Of a stretch of DNA of 64,000 nucleotides, positions 36,007 through 44,641 are shown piece after piece. The number at the start of each line of letters is the position of its first letter. The stretch's first letter is position 1. Made by a program: the position numbers and the translations under genes. Location: contig NZ_BBJF01000003.1 in NCBI RefSeq assembly GCF_000739735.1, forward strand, positions 372,001-436,000. The letters are read 5' to 3'. Below the pieces are notes generated by a model. That model did no database searches and had not been told where the DNA came from. It worked only from the letters and a program-made list of their open reading frames with translations. This DNA comes from Paraburkholderia ginsengisoli NBRC 100965. GTDB taxonomy: Bacteria; Pseudomonadota; Gammaproteobacteria; Burkholderiales; Burkholderiaceae.

Positions 36007-36483
36007 TTACTTGACGGGGATCGTCGTACCGGCCGGCATCGGCACGGCGCTCACGCTGTTTTTCGCGCTGCCGCTGACGACTCGGTCGCTATAAGTGAGA
36101 TACACCAATGCGTTGCGCTTCGTGTCGGCGACGCGCACCACATGCAGCGATTTGAAGATAAGCGACATGCTCACGGAGAACACGTCGGCCTGCTGCTTCA
36201 CGGGGCCCGTGAAATGCAGCGCGCCGACCTGGCGGCAGGCGATCGACGCCTCGGTCGGATCCTCGGCGATACCGAGCGTGCCCTTGACGCCGCCGGTTCG
36301 CGCGCGCGACACGTAGCAGGTCACACCTTGCACGATCGGGTCGTCATAGGCCTCGACGACCACGCGGTCGGAACCCGTGATGCGGAAGTTGGTATTGACG
36401 CTGGCGACTTCTTCGCCGTGCGCCGACGACAGAAACAGTGCGGCGGCAGCGGCAAGCGCGACGCGCGACGAGATGGATTTCAT
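36007..36483 (-). CDS. creA: CreA-family periplasmic protein
   Basis: A 158-residue exported protein with a signal peptide (1-23, SSAHG). The CreA core is clear: VNTNFRITGSDRVVVEAYDD, then VQGVTCYVSRARTGGVKGTL and EDPTEASIACRQVG. CreA is conserved in many proteobacteria but its function is unknown. Two Cys residues (in VTCYV and IACRQ) could form a disulphide in the periplasm. The ATG at 36483 is the family start. Confidence 0.9.
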   Translation of the reverse strand: MKSISSRVALAAAAALFLSSAHGEEVASVNTNFRITGSDRVVVEAYDDPIVQGVTCYVSRARTGGVKGTLGIAEDPTEASIACRQVGALHFTGPVKQQADVFSVSMSLIFKSLHVVRVADTKRNALVYLTYSDRVVSGSAKNSVSAVPMPAGTTIPVK

Positions 36484-36741
36484 GGGATTGCCGAGATCGA
36501 ATGTGAGCATGCGGTGGGGCGCGAAACGCGCGCCGGAACATCGCCATCGTATAACGGCATGTCCGGAAGAGGGCCGGCGCCGATGAGCCGGCGGATCTGC
36601 ATTAGCAGCCGCGCTATATCCGGCAACCGCCTGCACGGAGCGGGCAACGAGAAGTGCGACAGGCGACGGGCGATCAGCCAACGAACCCAATCTCGCCATG
36701 CTGCAATCGAGTTGAGCAACGTGCCAAGTGCGATGCACAAA

Positions 36742-36772
36742 AGAAAAAAGGCCCGCACGGATGCAGGCCTTT
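36742..36772 (-). terminator. Terminator after the tRNA-Asn pair
   Basis: On the minus strand AAAGGCCTGCA pairs with TGCGGGCCTTT across a short loop and is followed by TTTTTT. It lies just downstream of the second tRNA gene in transcription order. Confidence 0.8.
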
Positions 36773-36780
36773 CAGAATTT

Positions 36781-36856
36781 TGGCTCCTCGACCTGGGCTC
36801 GAACCAGGGACCTACGGATTAACAGTCCGGCGCTCTACCGACTGAGCTATCGAGGA
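36781..36856 (-). tRNA. tRNA-Asn (anticodon GTT), copy 2 in transcription order
   Basis: A 76-base tRNA. The acceptor stem TCCTCGA pairs with TCGAGGA, the anticodon loop is CTGTTAA, the T-arm has GGTTCGAGCC, and the encoded CCA end is present. It is identical to the copy at 36919-36994. Confidence 0.97.
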
Positions 36857-36880
36857 ACAGCAGTACAACTTGATCTACAT

Positions 36881-36908
36881 AAAAAAACCCGTCTTGGTTA
36901 ACGGGCTT
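36881..36908 (-). terminator. Terminator-like hairpin between the two tRNA-Asn genes
   Basis: On the minus strand CCCGT and ACGGG form a 5-bp stem followed by seven T. Short stem; it may partly end transcription of the upstream tRNA copy or be a processing site. Confidence 0.55.
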
Positions 36909-36918
36909 TTGCAATTCT

Positions 36919-36994
36919 TGGCTCCTCGACCTGGGCTCGAACCAGGGACCTACGGATTAACAGTCCGGCGCTCTACCGACTGAGCTATCGAGGA
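36919..36994 (-). tRNA. tRNA-Asn (anticodon GTT), copy 1 in transcription order
   Basis: Same 76-base sequence as the gene at 36781-36856, with anticodon loop CTGTTAA and a 3' CCA in the DNA. The two are 62 bp apart and in the same orientation. Confidence 0.97.
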
Positions 36995-37110
36995 ACAGAA
37001 CAACAACAGCAGAGAAGCGAAATTTTAGAGGCAGCTTTAGTGCCTGTCAATACCCCGCGCTCATCTTGATTTAATTTCGGCTCGGGCGGGCGCGTGACAG
37101 GCTGTGAAAT

Positions 37111-37434
37111 TCAGCGCGCGAGCAGCGCGAGCTTTTCCTTCACATCCTTGAACTCGTCGGCTTCCGGCAGCGGTGCCTTGGTCTTGGTGATGCTCGGCCA
37201 GTTCTTCGCGAGATCGGCATTCAGCTCGATGAAGTTTTGCTGGTCGCCCGGCACATCTTCTTCGGCATAAATGGCGTTCACCGGACACTCGGCAACGCAC
37301 ACGGCGCAGTCGATGCATTCATCGGGGTCGATCGCGAGGAAGTTGGGACCTTCGCGAAAGCAGTCCACCGGGCACACATCGACACAGTCGGTATAGCGGC
37401 ACTTGATGCAGCTTTCGGTCACAACGTGAGTCAT
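37111..37434 (-). CDS. fdxA: Seven-iron ferredoxin FdxA
   Basis: A 107-residue ferredoxin with one 3Fe-4S and one 4Fe-4S cluster. Cys ligands are in [18 protein letters not shown] (N-terminal) and [16 protein letters not shown] (37-60 region). It is a soluble electron carrier; partner enzymes are not indicated by context. The ATG gives [12 protein letters not shown]. The gene is upstream of the two tRNA-Asn genes on the same strand. Confidence 0.95.
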   Translation of the reverse strand: MTHVVTESCIKCRYTDCVDVCPVDCFREGPNFLAIDPDECIDCAVCVAECPVNAIYAEEDVPGDQQNFIELNADLAKNWPSITKTKAPLPEADEFKDVKEKLALLAR

Positions 37435-37728
37435 TCAGGCAGCTCCTGCATGCGGAATCAGGGAAGGCGAAAACGCCAAAAGCGATATTGTAACGTAACG
37501 TCAAGAGGCACATGCAGCATCGGGCCGCGCCTTTTATATGTTTTCGTGATTAGTTTATGGCGTGCGTCGGGGTGGCTTCTTTTTGCGGCATTCGGCGCGA
37601 GCGTCCGCCGGCGCGCTGAATCCGGGCGCATTCGGGTAACATGCGTCAAGTCGACGCGCACGGGCGCGTCCTACGCGCATGGCTTGAGTCCGGCCTTTCG
37701 TTTTTCCCGCGGTCCAGTTCGCACCATC

Positions 37729-38925
37729 ATGATTATTACTTCGCTGCTCGATACCGATCTGTACAAGTTCACGATGATGCAGGTGGTATTGCATCATTTT
37801 CCCGCCGCGAACGTGGAGTACCGTTTCCGCTGCCGCACGCCGAATGTCGACCTCGTGCCGTATATCAGCGAGATTCGCGACGAAGTGCGCAAGCTCTGTG
37901 AGCTGCGCTTCACCGACGACGAGCTCGACTACCTGCGGCGCATGCGTTTCATCAAGGGCGACTTCATCGAGTTTCTCGCGCTGTTTCATCTGAGCGAGAA
38001 ATACATTTCGATCGAGCCGTCGCCGAAGGGCAATGGCGAAATCGACATCGAGATCAAAGGGCCGTGGCTGCACACGATCCTGTTCGAGATTCCGATGCTC
38101 GCGATCGTCAACGAGGTCTATTTCCGCAACACCCAGCAAAAGCCCGACTACAGCGAAGGGCGCGGCCGCCTCGTCGAGAAGATCCAGTTGCTCGGCGCGC
38201 GTCCGGAATTCGCCGACTGCAAGATCGCCGACTATGGCACGCGCCGCCGCTTCTCGAAGCAATGGCACGAGGAAGTGATCCTCACGCTGAAAGACGGTCT
38301 CGGCGAGCAGTTCGCCGGCACCAGCAACGTCTTTTATGCGATGAAGCACAGCCTCACGCCGCTCGGCACGATGGCGCACGAATACCTGCAGGCATGCCAG
38401 GCGCTCGGCCCGCGCCTGCGCGACTCGCAAACCTTCGGCTTCGAAATGTGGGCGAAGGAGTATCGCGGCGACCTCGGTATCGCGCTGTCCGACGTCTACG
38501 GCATGCAGGCGTTCCTGCGCGACTTCGACATGTACTTCTGCAAGCTGTTCGACGGCGCGCGCCACGATTCCGGCGATCCGTTCGACTGGGGCGAGCGCCT
38601 GCTCAAACACTACGAGGCGAATCGCTGCGATCCGCGCACGAAGATCCTCGTGTTCTCCGACGCGCTCGACATTCCGAAAGTGCTGCAACTGTACGAACGC
38701 TTCCGCGGCCGCTGCAAGCTGGCGTTCGGCGTCGGCACCAATCTGACCAACGACCTCGGCTACAACCCGCTGCAGATCGTCATCAAGATGGTTCGCTGCA
38801 ATGGCCAGCCGGTGGCGAAGCTGTCGGACTCGCCGGGCAAGAACATGTGCGACGATAAGGCCTATCTCGCGTATCTGCGCCAGGTGTTCGGCATCGCGCA
38901 GCCCGAGGAAGAAGCCGCGAAGTAA
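37729..38925 (+). CDS. pncB: Nicotinate phosphoribosyltransferase
   Basis: Converts nicotinate and PRPP to nicotinate mononucleotide with ATP hydrolysis, in NAD salvage. The 398-residue product starts [20 protein letters not shown], a PncB hallmark. The phosphorylated-His region is in [15 protein letters not shown] and the PRPP-site region in [19 protein letters not shown]. The frame is open well upstream, but the conserved N-terminus fixes the ATG at 37729. It is divergent from fdxA. Confidence 0.95.
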   Translation: MIITSLLDTDLYKFTMMQVVLHHFPAANVEYRFRCRTPNVDLVPYISEIRDEVRKLCELRFTDDELDYLRRMRFIKGDFIEFLALFHLSEKYISIEPSPKGNGEIDIEIKGPWLHTILFEIPMLAIVNEVYFRNTQQKPDYSEGRGRLVEKIQLLGARPEFADCKIADYGTRRRFSKQWHEEVILTLKDGLGEQFAGTSNVFYAMKHSLTPLGTMAHEYLQACQALGPRLRDSQTFGFEMWAKEYRGDLGIALSDVYGMQAFLRDFDMYFCKLFDGARHDSGDPFDWGERLLKHYEANRCDPRTKILVFSDALDIPKVLQLYERFRGRCKLAFGVGTNLTNDLGYNPLQIVIKMVRCNGQPVAKLSDSPGKNMCDDKAYLAYLRQVFGIAQPEEEAAK

Positions 38926-39088
38926 CGCGGCTCAAACGTCGCTCGTGTGCTACATCGGTTCGCGTGGGGATCAGTTTGAACGCGCTTCCGGCGCGGGGCA
39001 ATATGCCGTTCGGCCAGGGTGTTCGCGCGAAGGGCGGCCGGTATAATCCTCGTCACTTCGCACGGCTGTCGACACGAGGACTTCGCAT

Positions 39089-39751
39089 ATGGACACATCG
39101 ATTGCCCGCCGCAACATCCTGGCGCGCATCCGCGCCGCGCAAGGGCGTGAGCCCGAGCCGTCCGCCGCCGAGCGCGAGGCCGCCGCGGACTATCTGACGC
39201 GCCATCCAGCCGGCCCGCGTCCGGAGATGCCGGCCGACCTCAGCGCGCGCTTCATCGAAGAAGCGCAGAAGCTGTCGACTACGGTCGACACCGTTCAAAC
39301 GCTGGCGGACGTGCCGGCCGCCGCGTATCGCTACCTCACCCAGCATGCGTTGCCGCTGCAGGCGATTGCCTGGCAAACGCTGCAAGATCTGCGTTGGGCT
39401 GACGCCGGCCTCGCCGTCGAATTCCGCAAGCCGCGAGACGGTGACGTGGTCGGTCTCACCGGCTGCTTCTGCGCGACTGCCGAGACCGGCACGCTGGTTT
39501 TGCTGTCGGGCCCGGAAACCTATGCGTCGGCCGGCTTGTTGCCGGAAACGCATATCGCGATCGTGCCGTCATCGCGCATCGTGTCGGGTCATGAAGAGGC
39601 GTTCGGCCTGATCCGCAAGGAGCGCGGCGAATTGCCCCGCGCGGTCAATTTCGTTTCGGGTCCGTCGCGCACCGGCGACATCGAGCAGACCATCGTGCTG
39701 GGCGCGCATGGCCCTTACCGGGTGCATGTGATCGTCGTCCAGGATGCCTGA
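39089..39751 (+). CDS. lutC: LutC/LUD-domain protein
   Basis: A 220-residue LUD-domain protein. Family features are the N-terminal helix IARRNILARIRAAQGR, then VGLTGCFCATAETGTLVLLSG and the Pro/Ser/Arg-rich FVSGPSRTGDIEQTIVLGAHGP end. LutC acts with LutA and LutB in L-lactate oxidation in Bacillus, but lutA and lutB are absent beside it. It is 66 bp upstream of the antiporter gene. Its role alone is not clear; it may work with partners elsewhere. Confidence 0.88.
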   Translation: MDTSIARRNILARIRAAQGREPEPSAAEREAAADYLTRHPAGPRPEMPADLSARFIEEAQKLSTTVDTVQTLADVPAAAYRYLTQHALPLQAIAWQTLQDLRWADAGLAVEFRKPRDGDVVGLTGCFCATAETGTLVLLSGPETYASAGLLPETHIAIVPSSRIVSGHEEAFGLIRKERGELPRAVNFVSGPSRTGDIEQTIVLGAHGPYRVHVIVVQDA

Positions 39752-39817
39752 ACGGCCAGCGCGGCCGCGTCGCAACGCGCGTACGCAGGCGCCCGCCATC
39801 ACAAGGATTTCAACGAT

Positions 39818-41245
39818 ATGAAAGGGCATGCCGTAGGCGTGAGCATGTTGCTCGCCGCTGCGCTGACGCTAGCCGCGTGGTCTCAACCCGCGTCGGCCGC
39901 GACGCTCGACGGCGCGACCTTGTCGGCGTTGTGGGGCCTGCCTTTTGCGGGCGTGTTGTTGTCGATCGCGGTGTTGCCGCTGATCGCGCCGGCGTTCTGG
40001 CATCACCACTTCGGCAAGATCGCGGCCGCGTGGTCGTTCGTGTTCCTCGTGCCGTTCGCGCTCACGTTCGGTGTGGACGTGGCGTTCGCGAAACTGATGC
40101 ACGCGATTCTCGACGAGTACCTGCCATTCATTGTTCTGCTGACCGCGCTCTACACCGTCGCGGGCGGCCTCTGCGTGCGCGGCAATCTGCATGGCACGCC
40201 GCGTCTGAACACGGCGATCCTCGCGCTCGGCACTGTGCTCGCGAGTGTGATGGGCACGACCGGCGCGGCCATGCTGCTGATCCGTCCATTGCTGCGCGCC
40301 AACGACAATCGCCAGCACGTCGTCCACGTGGTGGTGTTCTTCATCTTCCTTGTCGCGAACGTCGGCGGCTCGCTGTCGCCGTTGGGCGACCCGCCGCTTT
40401 TTCTTGGTTTCCTCGAAGGTGTCAGTTTTTTCTGGACCACCCAGCATCTCCTGTTGCCGATGCTGTTCGTGACCGGCGTGCTGCTGGGCGGCTTCTACGC
40501 GCTCGACTCGTACTATTTCCATCGACGTGAAGAGCGTTCGTCTTTGCCCGATCCGACGCCCGACGCTGCGCCGCGCGGCATCGACGGCAAGATCAATTTC
40601 GTGTTTCTCGCCGCGGTGATCGCGCTCGTGCTGATGAGCGGGCTGTGGCGGCCGCAGATCGCGTTCGACGTATTCGGCACGCAGGTGGCGTTGCAGAATG
40701 CGGTGCGCGACGTCGCGCTGCTCGGCGTCACGTTGCTGTCGCTTGCGTTCACGCCGCGCGCGGCGCGCGTCGGCAACGATTTCAACTGGGCGCCGATCGA
40801 GGAAGTGGCCAAGCTGTTCGCCGGCATCTTCGTGACGATCGCGCCGGTCATCACGATGCTGCGCGCGGGCGAAGCGGGTGCGTTCGCGGGCCTCGTTCAT
40901 CTGGTCAACGACCCCGCGGGCCAGCCGCGCGACATCATGTACTTCTGGGCGACCGGGCTGCTATCTTCGTTTCTCGACAACGCGCCGACCTATCTCGTGT
41001 TCTTCAACCTGGCCGGTGGCGATGCGCAAACGCTGATGACGACCGGCGCGACCACGCTCGCGGCGATTTCGGCCGGCGCGGTGTTCATGGGCGCGAACAC
41101 GTATATCGGCAATGCGCCGAACTTCATGGTGAAAGCGATCGCGCAATCGCGCGGCGTTCGCATGCCGAGTTTTTTCGCTTATCTGGGCTGGTCCGGTGCG
41201 GTGCTGTTGCCGCTTTTCGCCGTCACCGGGTGGCTGTTTTTCTGA
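39818..41245 (+). CDS. nhaD: NhaD-type sodium:proton antiporter
   Basis: A 475-residue membrane protein with about twelve helices. A signal-like first helix (8-28) is followed by family signatures: NVGGSLSPLGDPPLFLGFLE (about 180-200) and FLDNAPTYLVFFNLAGGDA (about 385-405), with AGAVFMGANTYIGNAPNFMV. These match NhaD/ArsB-superfamily antiporters. Sodium versus another ion is inferred. It sits in a rightward run lutC-nhaD-ghrB-rmuC. Confidence 0.85.
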   Translation: MKGHAVGVSMLLAAALTLAAWSQPASAATLDGATLSALWGLPFAGVLLSIAVLPLIAPAFWHHHFGKIAAAWSFVFLVPFALTFGVDVAFAKLMHAILDEYLPFIVLLTALYTVAGGLCVRGNLHGTPRLNTAILALGTVLASVMGTTGAAMLLIRPLLRANDNRQHVVHVVVFFIFLVANVGGSLSPLGDPPLFLGFLEGVSFFWTTQHLLLPMLFVTGVLLGGFYALDSYYFHRREERSSLPDPTPDAAPRGIDGKINFVFLAAVIALVLMSGLWRPQIAFDVFGTQVALQNAVRDVALLGVTLLSLAFTPRAARVGNDFNWAPIEEVAKLFAGIFVTIAPVITMLRAGEAGAFAGLVHLVNDPAGQPRDIMYFWATGLLSSFLDNAPTYLVFFNLAGGDAQTLMTTGATTLAAISAGAVFMGANTYIGNAPNFMVKAIAQSRGVRMPSFFAYLGWSGAVLLPLFAVTGWLFF

Positions 41246-41299
41246 CGCTGATCGCGCCGCCGAGGCACTCGCGCTCGACGCGCCATACGGAGAATTGCA

Positions 41300-42289
41300 A
41301 TGCAGAAGATCCTCGTCGCCCGTTCGATCTTTCCCGATGTGATCGAACGCCTCAAACAGTACTTCGACGTCGACTGGAACCAGGGTGACGTGCTGCCCGC
41401 CGACGAACTGAAGCGCCGTCTTGCAGATAAGGACGGCGCATTGACCGCCGGCGAGCCGATCGACGCCGGTGTTCTGGCGGCTGCGCCGCGTCTTCGCGTG
41501 GTCTCGAACATGGCGGTGGGCTACAACAACTTCGACATGGCCGCGTTTAACGCCGCGAAGGTGCTCGGCACCAATACGCCGGACGTGCTGAACGAATCGA
41601 CCGCCGATTTCGGCTGGGCGCTGATGATGGCAGCGGCGCGCCGCATCGCGGAATCGGAGCACTGGCTGCGCGCGGGCAAATGGCAGAAGTGGAGCTATGA
41701 CGGCTTTCTCGGCAGCGACCTGTACGGCTCGACGCTCGGCGTGATCGGCATGGGCCGGATCGGCCAGGCGCTTGCGCGCCGCGCGCAGGGTTTCAACATG
41801 CAGGTGATTTATCACAACCGCTCGCGCGTGGCGCCGGAGATCGAAGCTGAGCTGAATGCCACGTACGTGTCGAAGGAGGATCTCTTGCGACGCGCCGATC
41901 ATGTCGTGCTCGTGCTGCCGTACACGAAGGAAAGTCATCACACGATCGGCGCGGCCGAACTCGCGCTGATGAAGCCGCCCGCGACGCTCACCAACATCGC
42001 GCGCGGCGGCATCGTCGACGACGCGGCGCTGGTCGACGCGCTGCGTTCGAAGCAGATCGCGGCGGCCGGTCTGGACGTGTTCGAAGGTGAGCCGCATCTC
42101 AACCCGGAGCTGTTGAACGTGCCGAACGTCGTCCTCACGCCGCACATCGCGAGCGCGACCGAGGTCACGCGCCGCGCAATGGCGAACCTCGCCGCCGACA
42201 ATCTGATCGCAGGCCTGGGGGAAGGGCCACGTGCAGGCCGGCCGCCGAACCCGATCAATCCGGACGTGATCGGCGAGGCGCGTTCATGA
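41300..42289 (+). CDS. ghrB: 2-hydroxyacid dehydrogenase (glyoxylate/hydroxypyruvate reductase B type)
   Basis: Reduces glyoxylate and hydroxypyruvate with NAD(P)H. The 329-residue product has the dinucleotide site GVIGMGRIGQALARRAQGF and the catalytic Arg in NIARGGIVDDAALVD, Glu in FEGEPHLNPELL, and His in LTPHIASATEVTRR. It is 54 bp after nhaD and overlaps rmuC by 4 bp (ATGA). Other D-2-hydroxyacid dehydrogenases share these motifs, so the substrate is less sure than the family. Confidence 0.9.
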   Translation: MQKILVARSIFPDVIERLKQYFDVDWNQGDVLPADELKRRLADKDGALTAGEPIDAGVLAAAPRLRVVSNMAVGYNNFDMAAFNAAKVLGTNTPDVLNESTADFGWALMMAAARRIAESEHWLRAGKWQKWSYDGFLGSDLYGSTLGVIGMGRIGQALARRAQGFNMQVIYHNRSRVAPEIEAELNATYVSKEDLLRRADHVVLVLPYTKESHHTIGAAELALMKPPATLTNIARGGIVDDAALVDALRSKQIAAAGLDVFEGEPHLNPELLNVPNVVLTPHIASATEVTRRAMANLAADNLIAGLGEGPRAGRPPNPINPDVIGEARS

Positions 42290-43731
42290 TGATGATTCTG
42301 GTGGCGGCCGTCGCGGTGCTGGCGGTCGTCCTGGTCATTGCGTTGGCGCTGCTGATGCGCGTTCATGGCCGCGCGGACGACACCGAGCAGTTCGAACTGC
42401 TCAACGAACGCCTCGACATCGCGACCGACACGCAGGCGCATGCGTACGAGCGCCTCGAGCGGCAACTGCGTAACGACATCACCGAGACTGCGCGGGTGTC
42501 GCGCACCGAGCAGAGCAGCGGCTTCGCGCATTTTCAACAGACGCTGGCCGCGCAGTTCAGCAGCATGACCACGGTGCAGGGCGGCAAGATCGACGCTTTC
42601 GCGCAGCAGCTCGACGCGGTCCGCCACAGTCTGCAGGCACAGGCCCAGCAGGCGCGCGACGAGCAGGGCCGTTCGCTCAAGCAGTTCGGCGACACGCTGA
42701 GCCTGCAACTGGGACAGCTCACCGAGGCGAACGATCGGCGCTTTGCCGAAGTGCGCGCGACCATCGAGCAGCGGCTGAAGGATATCGAGGCGAACAACTC
42801 GGCCAAGCTCGAAGAAATGCGCCGCACCGTCGACGAAAAATTGCACGCCACGCTCGAGCAGCGTTTGGGCGAATCGTTCAAGCTGGTGTCCGACCGGCTC
42901 GAGCAGGTGCATCGCGGATTGGGCGAGATGCAGACGCTGGCGGCGGGTGTCGGCGATCTGAAGAAGGTGCTCACCAACGTGAAGACGCGCGGCACGTGGG
43001 GCGAAGTGCAGCTGGAAGCGTTGCTCGAACAACTGCTCACTGCCGATCAATACGCGAAGAACATCGCGACGGTGCCGAAGAGCACGGAGCGCGTCGAGTT
43101 CGCGATCAAATTGCCGGGGCGCGCGGAGCAGGGCAGCGCGGCCACGCCGGTCTGGTTGCCGATCGACGCGAAGTTTCCGCGCGAAGACTACGAGCGTTTG
43201 ATCGAAGCGCAGGAGCGCGCCGATCCGGTCGCAGTGGAAGAGGCGTCACGCGCGCTCGAAGCGAGGATTCGCGCGGAGGCGCGCACGATCGCCGAGAAGT
43301 ACGTGGCACCGCCGCACACCACGGACTTCGCGCTGCTGTTCCTGCCGACCGAAGGGCTGTATGCGGAAGTGCTGCGCCGGCCCGGACTCACGGACCTGCT
43401 GCAACGCGACTATCGTGTGACGATCGCGGGACCGACCACGCTGACGGCGCTGCTCAACAGTTTGCAGATGGGCTTCCGGACGCTCGCTATCGAGAGGCGT
43501 TCGAGTGAGGTGTGGCAGGTGCTCGGCGCGGTGAAAACGGAGTTCGGCAAATTCGGCGACGTGCTGGCGAAAACCAAGGCTCAACTGGAAACCGTCACGC
43601 GCTCGATTGAAGCTGCGGAAACGCGCACGCGCATGATGGGCCGCAAGCTGCGCGACGTCGAAGCGTTGCCCGGCGACGACGCGAGAGGTTTGCTTGGCGA
43701 TGCGTTGTCGGGTGTGGAAGGCGACGAGTAA
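42286..43731 (+). CDS. rmuC: DNA recombination protein RmuC
   Basis: A 481-residue protein with an N-terminal membrane helix (about 1-22), a long coiled coil (about 30-220, rich in Gln, Glu and Arg) and a C-terminal RmuC domain (about 225-440) containing RGTWGEVQLEALLEQLL and WLPIDAKFPREDYERL. RmuC limits inversions at short repeats in Escherichia coli and has a nuclease-like fold. Its start overlaps the ghrB stop. Confidence 0.94.
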   Translation: MMMILVAAVAVLAVVLVIALALLMRVHGRADDTEQFELLNERLDIATDTQAHAYERLERQLRNDITETARVSRTEQSSGFAHFQQTLAAQFSSMTTVQGGKIDAFAQQLDAVRHSLQAQAQQARDEQGRSLKQFGDTLSLQLGQLTEANDRRFAEVRATIEQRLKDIEANNSAKLEEMRRTVDEKLHATLEQRLGESFKLVSDRLEQVHRGLGEMQTLAAGVGDLKKVLTNVKTRGTWGEVQLEALLEQLLTADQYAKNIATVPKSTERVEFAIKLPGRAEQGSAATPVWLPIDAKFPREDYERLIEAQERADPVAVEEASRALEARIRAEARTIAEKYVAPPHTTDFALLFLPTEGLYAEVLRRPGLTDLLQRDYRVTIAGPTTLTALLNSLQMGFRTLAIERRSSEVWQVLGAVKTEFGKFGDVLAKTKAQLETVTRSIEAAETRTRMMGRKLRDVEALPGDDARGLLGDALSGVEGDE

Positions 43732-43789
43732 TAGGGCGGCGGGTTGACGCGTCGGTTACGCGGGAGGATGAAGCGTTAACCGTCCGCGT

Positions 43790-44287
43790 TCAATCCACGT
43801 CTGCGTCCGCGCTTGCAGCCAACTGCCCAAGCGCCTCTCCGGTCACCCGCACTACGCGCCAATCCGGCAGCACAGTCGCTCCGAGCTTCTGATAGAAATC
43901 GATAGCCGGCTTGTTCCAGTCCAGCACCGTCCACTCGAACCGCGCGCATTGCCGCTCCACCGCGAGGGCCGCAAGACGTCGCAGCAATGCGGTGCCGAGC
44001 CCGCTGCCGCGTTGCGAAGGCTGCACGTAGATGTCTTCGAGATAGAGGCCGCGCTTGCCCGCGAAACTCGAATAATTGTGGAAGAACAGCGCACAACCGA
44101 CGATGCGGCCCGCATCCTCGGCGACCAGCGCTTCGATCGACGGCCGTGCGCCGAACAGCGCGTCGAGCAGACCCTCTTCGGTCGCGACGAACACGTGCGT
44201 GAGATTTTCGAATTCCGCCAGTTCGTACGTCAGCGCAAAGATGGCGCCCGTGTCCGCCGGCGCGGCGGTCCGGATCGTCGCAGGCAT
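43790..44287 (-). CDS. GNAT-family N-acetyltransferase
   Basis: A 165-residue acetyltransferase with the acetyl-CoA pyrophosphate loop QRGSGLGTALLRRLA and a following EWTVLDWNKPAIDFYQKLGA, like diamine or amino-acid acetyltransferases. The acceptor substrate is unknown. Its ATG shares one base with the stop of the small membrane protein upstream (TAATG), so the two are co-translated. Confidence 0.88.
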   Translation of the reverse strand: MPATIRTAAPADTGAIFALTYELAEFENLTHVFVATEEGLLDALFGARPSIEALVAEDAGRIVGCALFFHNYSSFAGKRGLYLEDIYVQPSQRGSGLGTALLRRLAALAVERQCARFEWTVLDWNKPAIDFYQKLGATVLPDWRVVRVTGEALGQLAASADADVD

Positions 44288-44562
44288 TACGCCTCTTCGG
44301 GGGCGTCGGTCAGGTGAATCTCAATACCGCCGAAGCGCGACGCCACCCAGTTGTACGCGTGGCATGCGATCCACAGCAGCACGAAACCGAGGATCGCGTT
44401 CAGCAACAGCGCGCTGAACACCGTGCTCAATTCCACCGAACCGTAGCGGAAGAACGCGACCAGCACGCCGAGCAGCACGATCGGCACCGAGAACGTCAAA
44501 TACACGAGGATGAGTGCTTTGGCCGTCTGTCCAGGTGCAATGAACGAGATCTGTTTTTTCAT
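44287..44562 (-). CDS. Small inner-membrane protein, 91 residues
   Basis: Starts MKKQISFIAPGQTAKALIL and has two hydrophobic segments (about 15-37 and 48-72), with a short charged C-terminal tail ending in IHLTDAPEEA. No family is recognised. It is translationally coupled to the GNAT gene and lies 79 bp downstream of moeA in the same orientation. The frame is open upstream but without conserved sequence; the ATG at 44562 gives a sensible membrane protein. Confidence 0.75.
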   Translation of the reverse strand: MKKQISFIAPGQTAKALILVYLTFSVPIVLLGVLVAFFRYGSVELSTVFSALLLNAILGFVLLWIACHAYNWVASRFGGIEIHLTDAPEEA

Positions 44563-44641
44563 GTAAGTCAAACCCGTGTGTCTTAGTGGTAATGGGTAAA
44601 GCGGCAAATGATCGCGAGTGGAAGCGCCGGATTCGCAGGCG

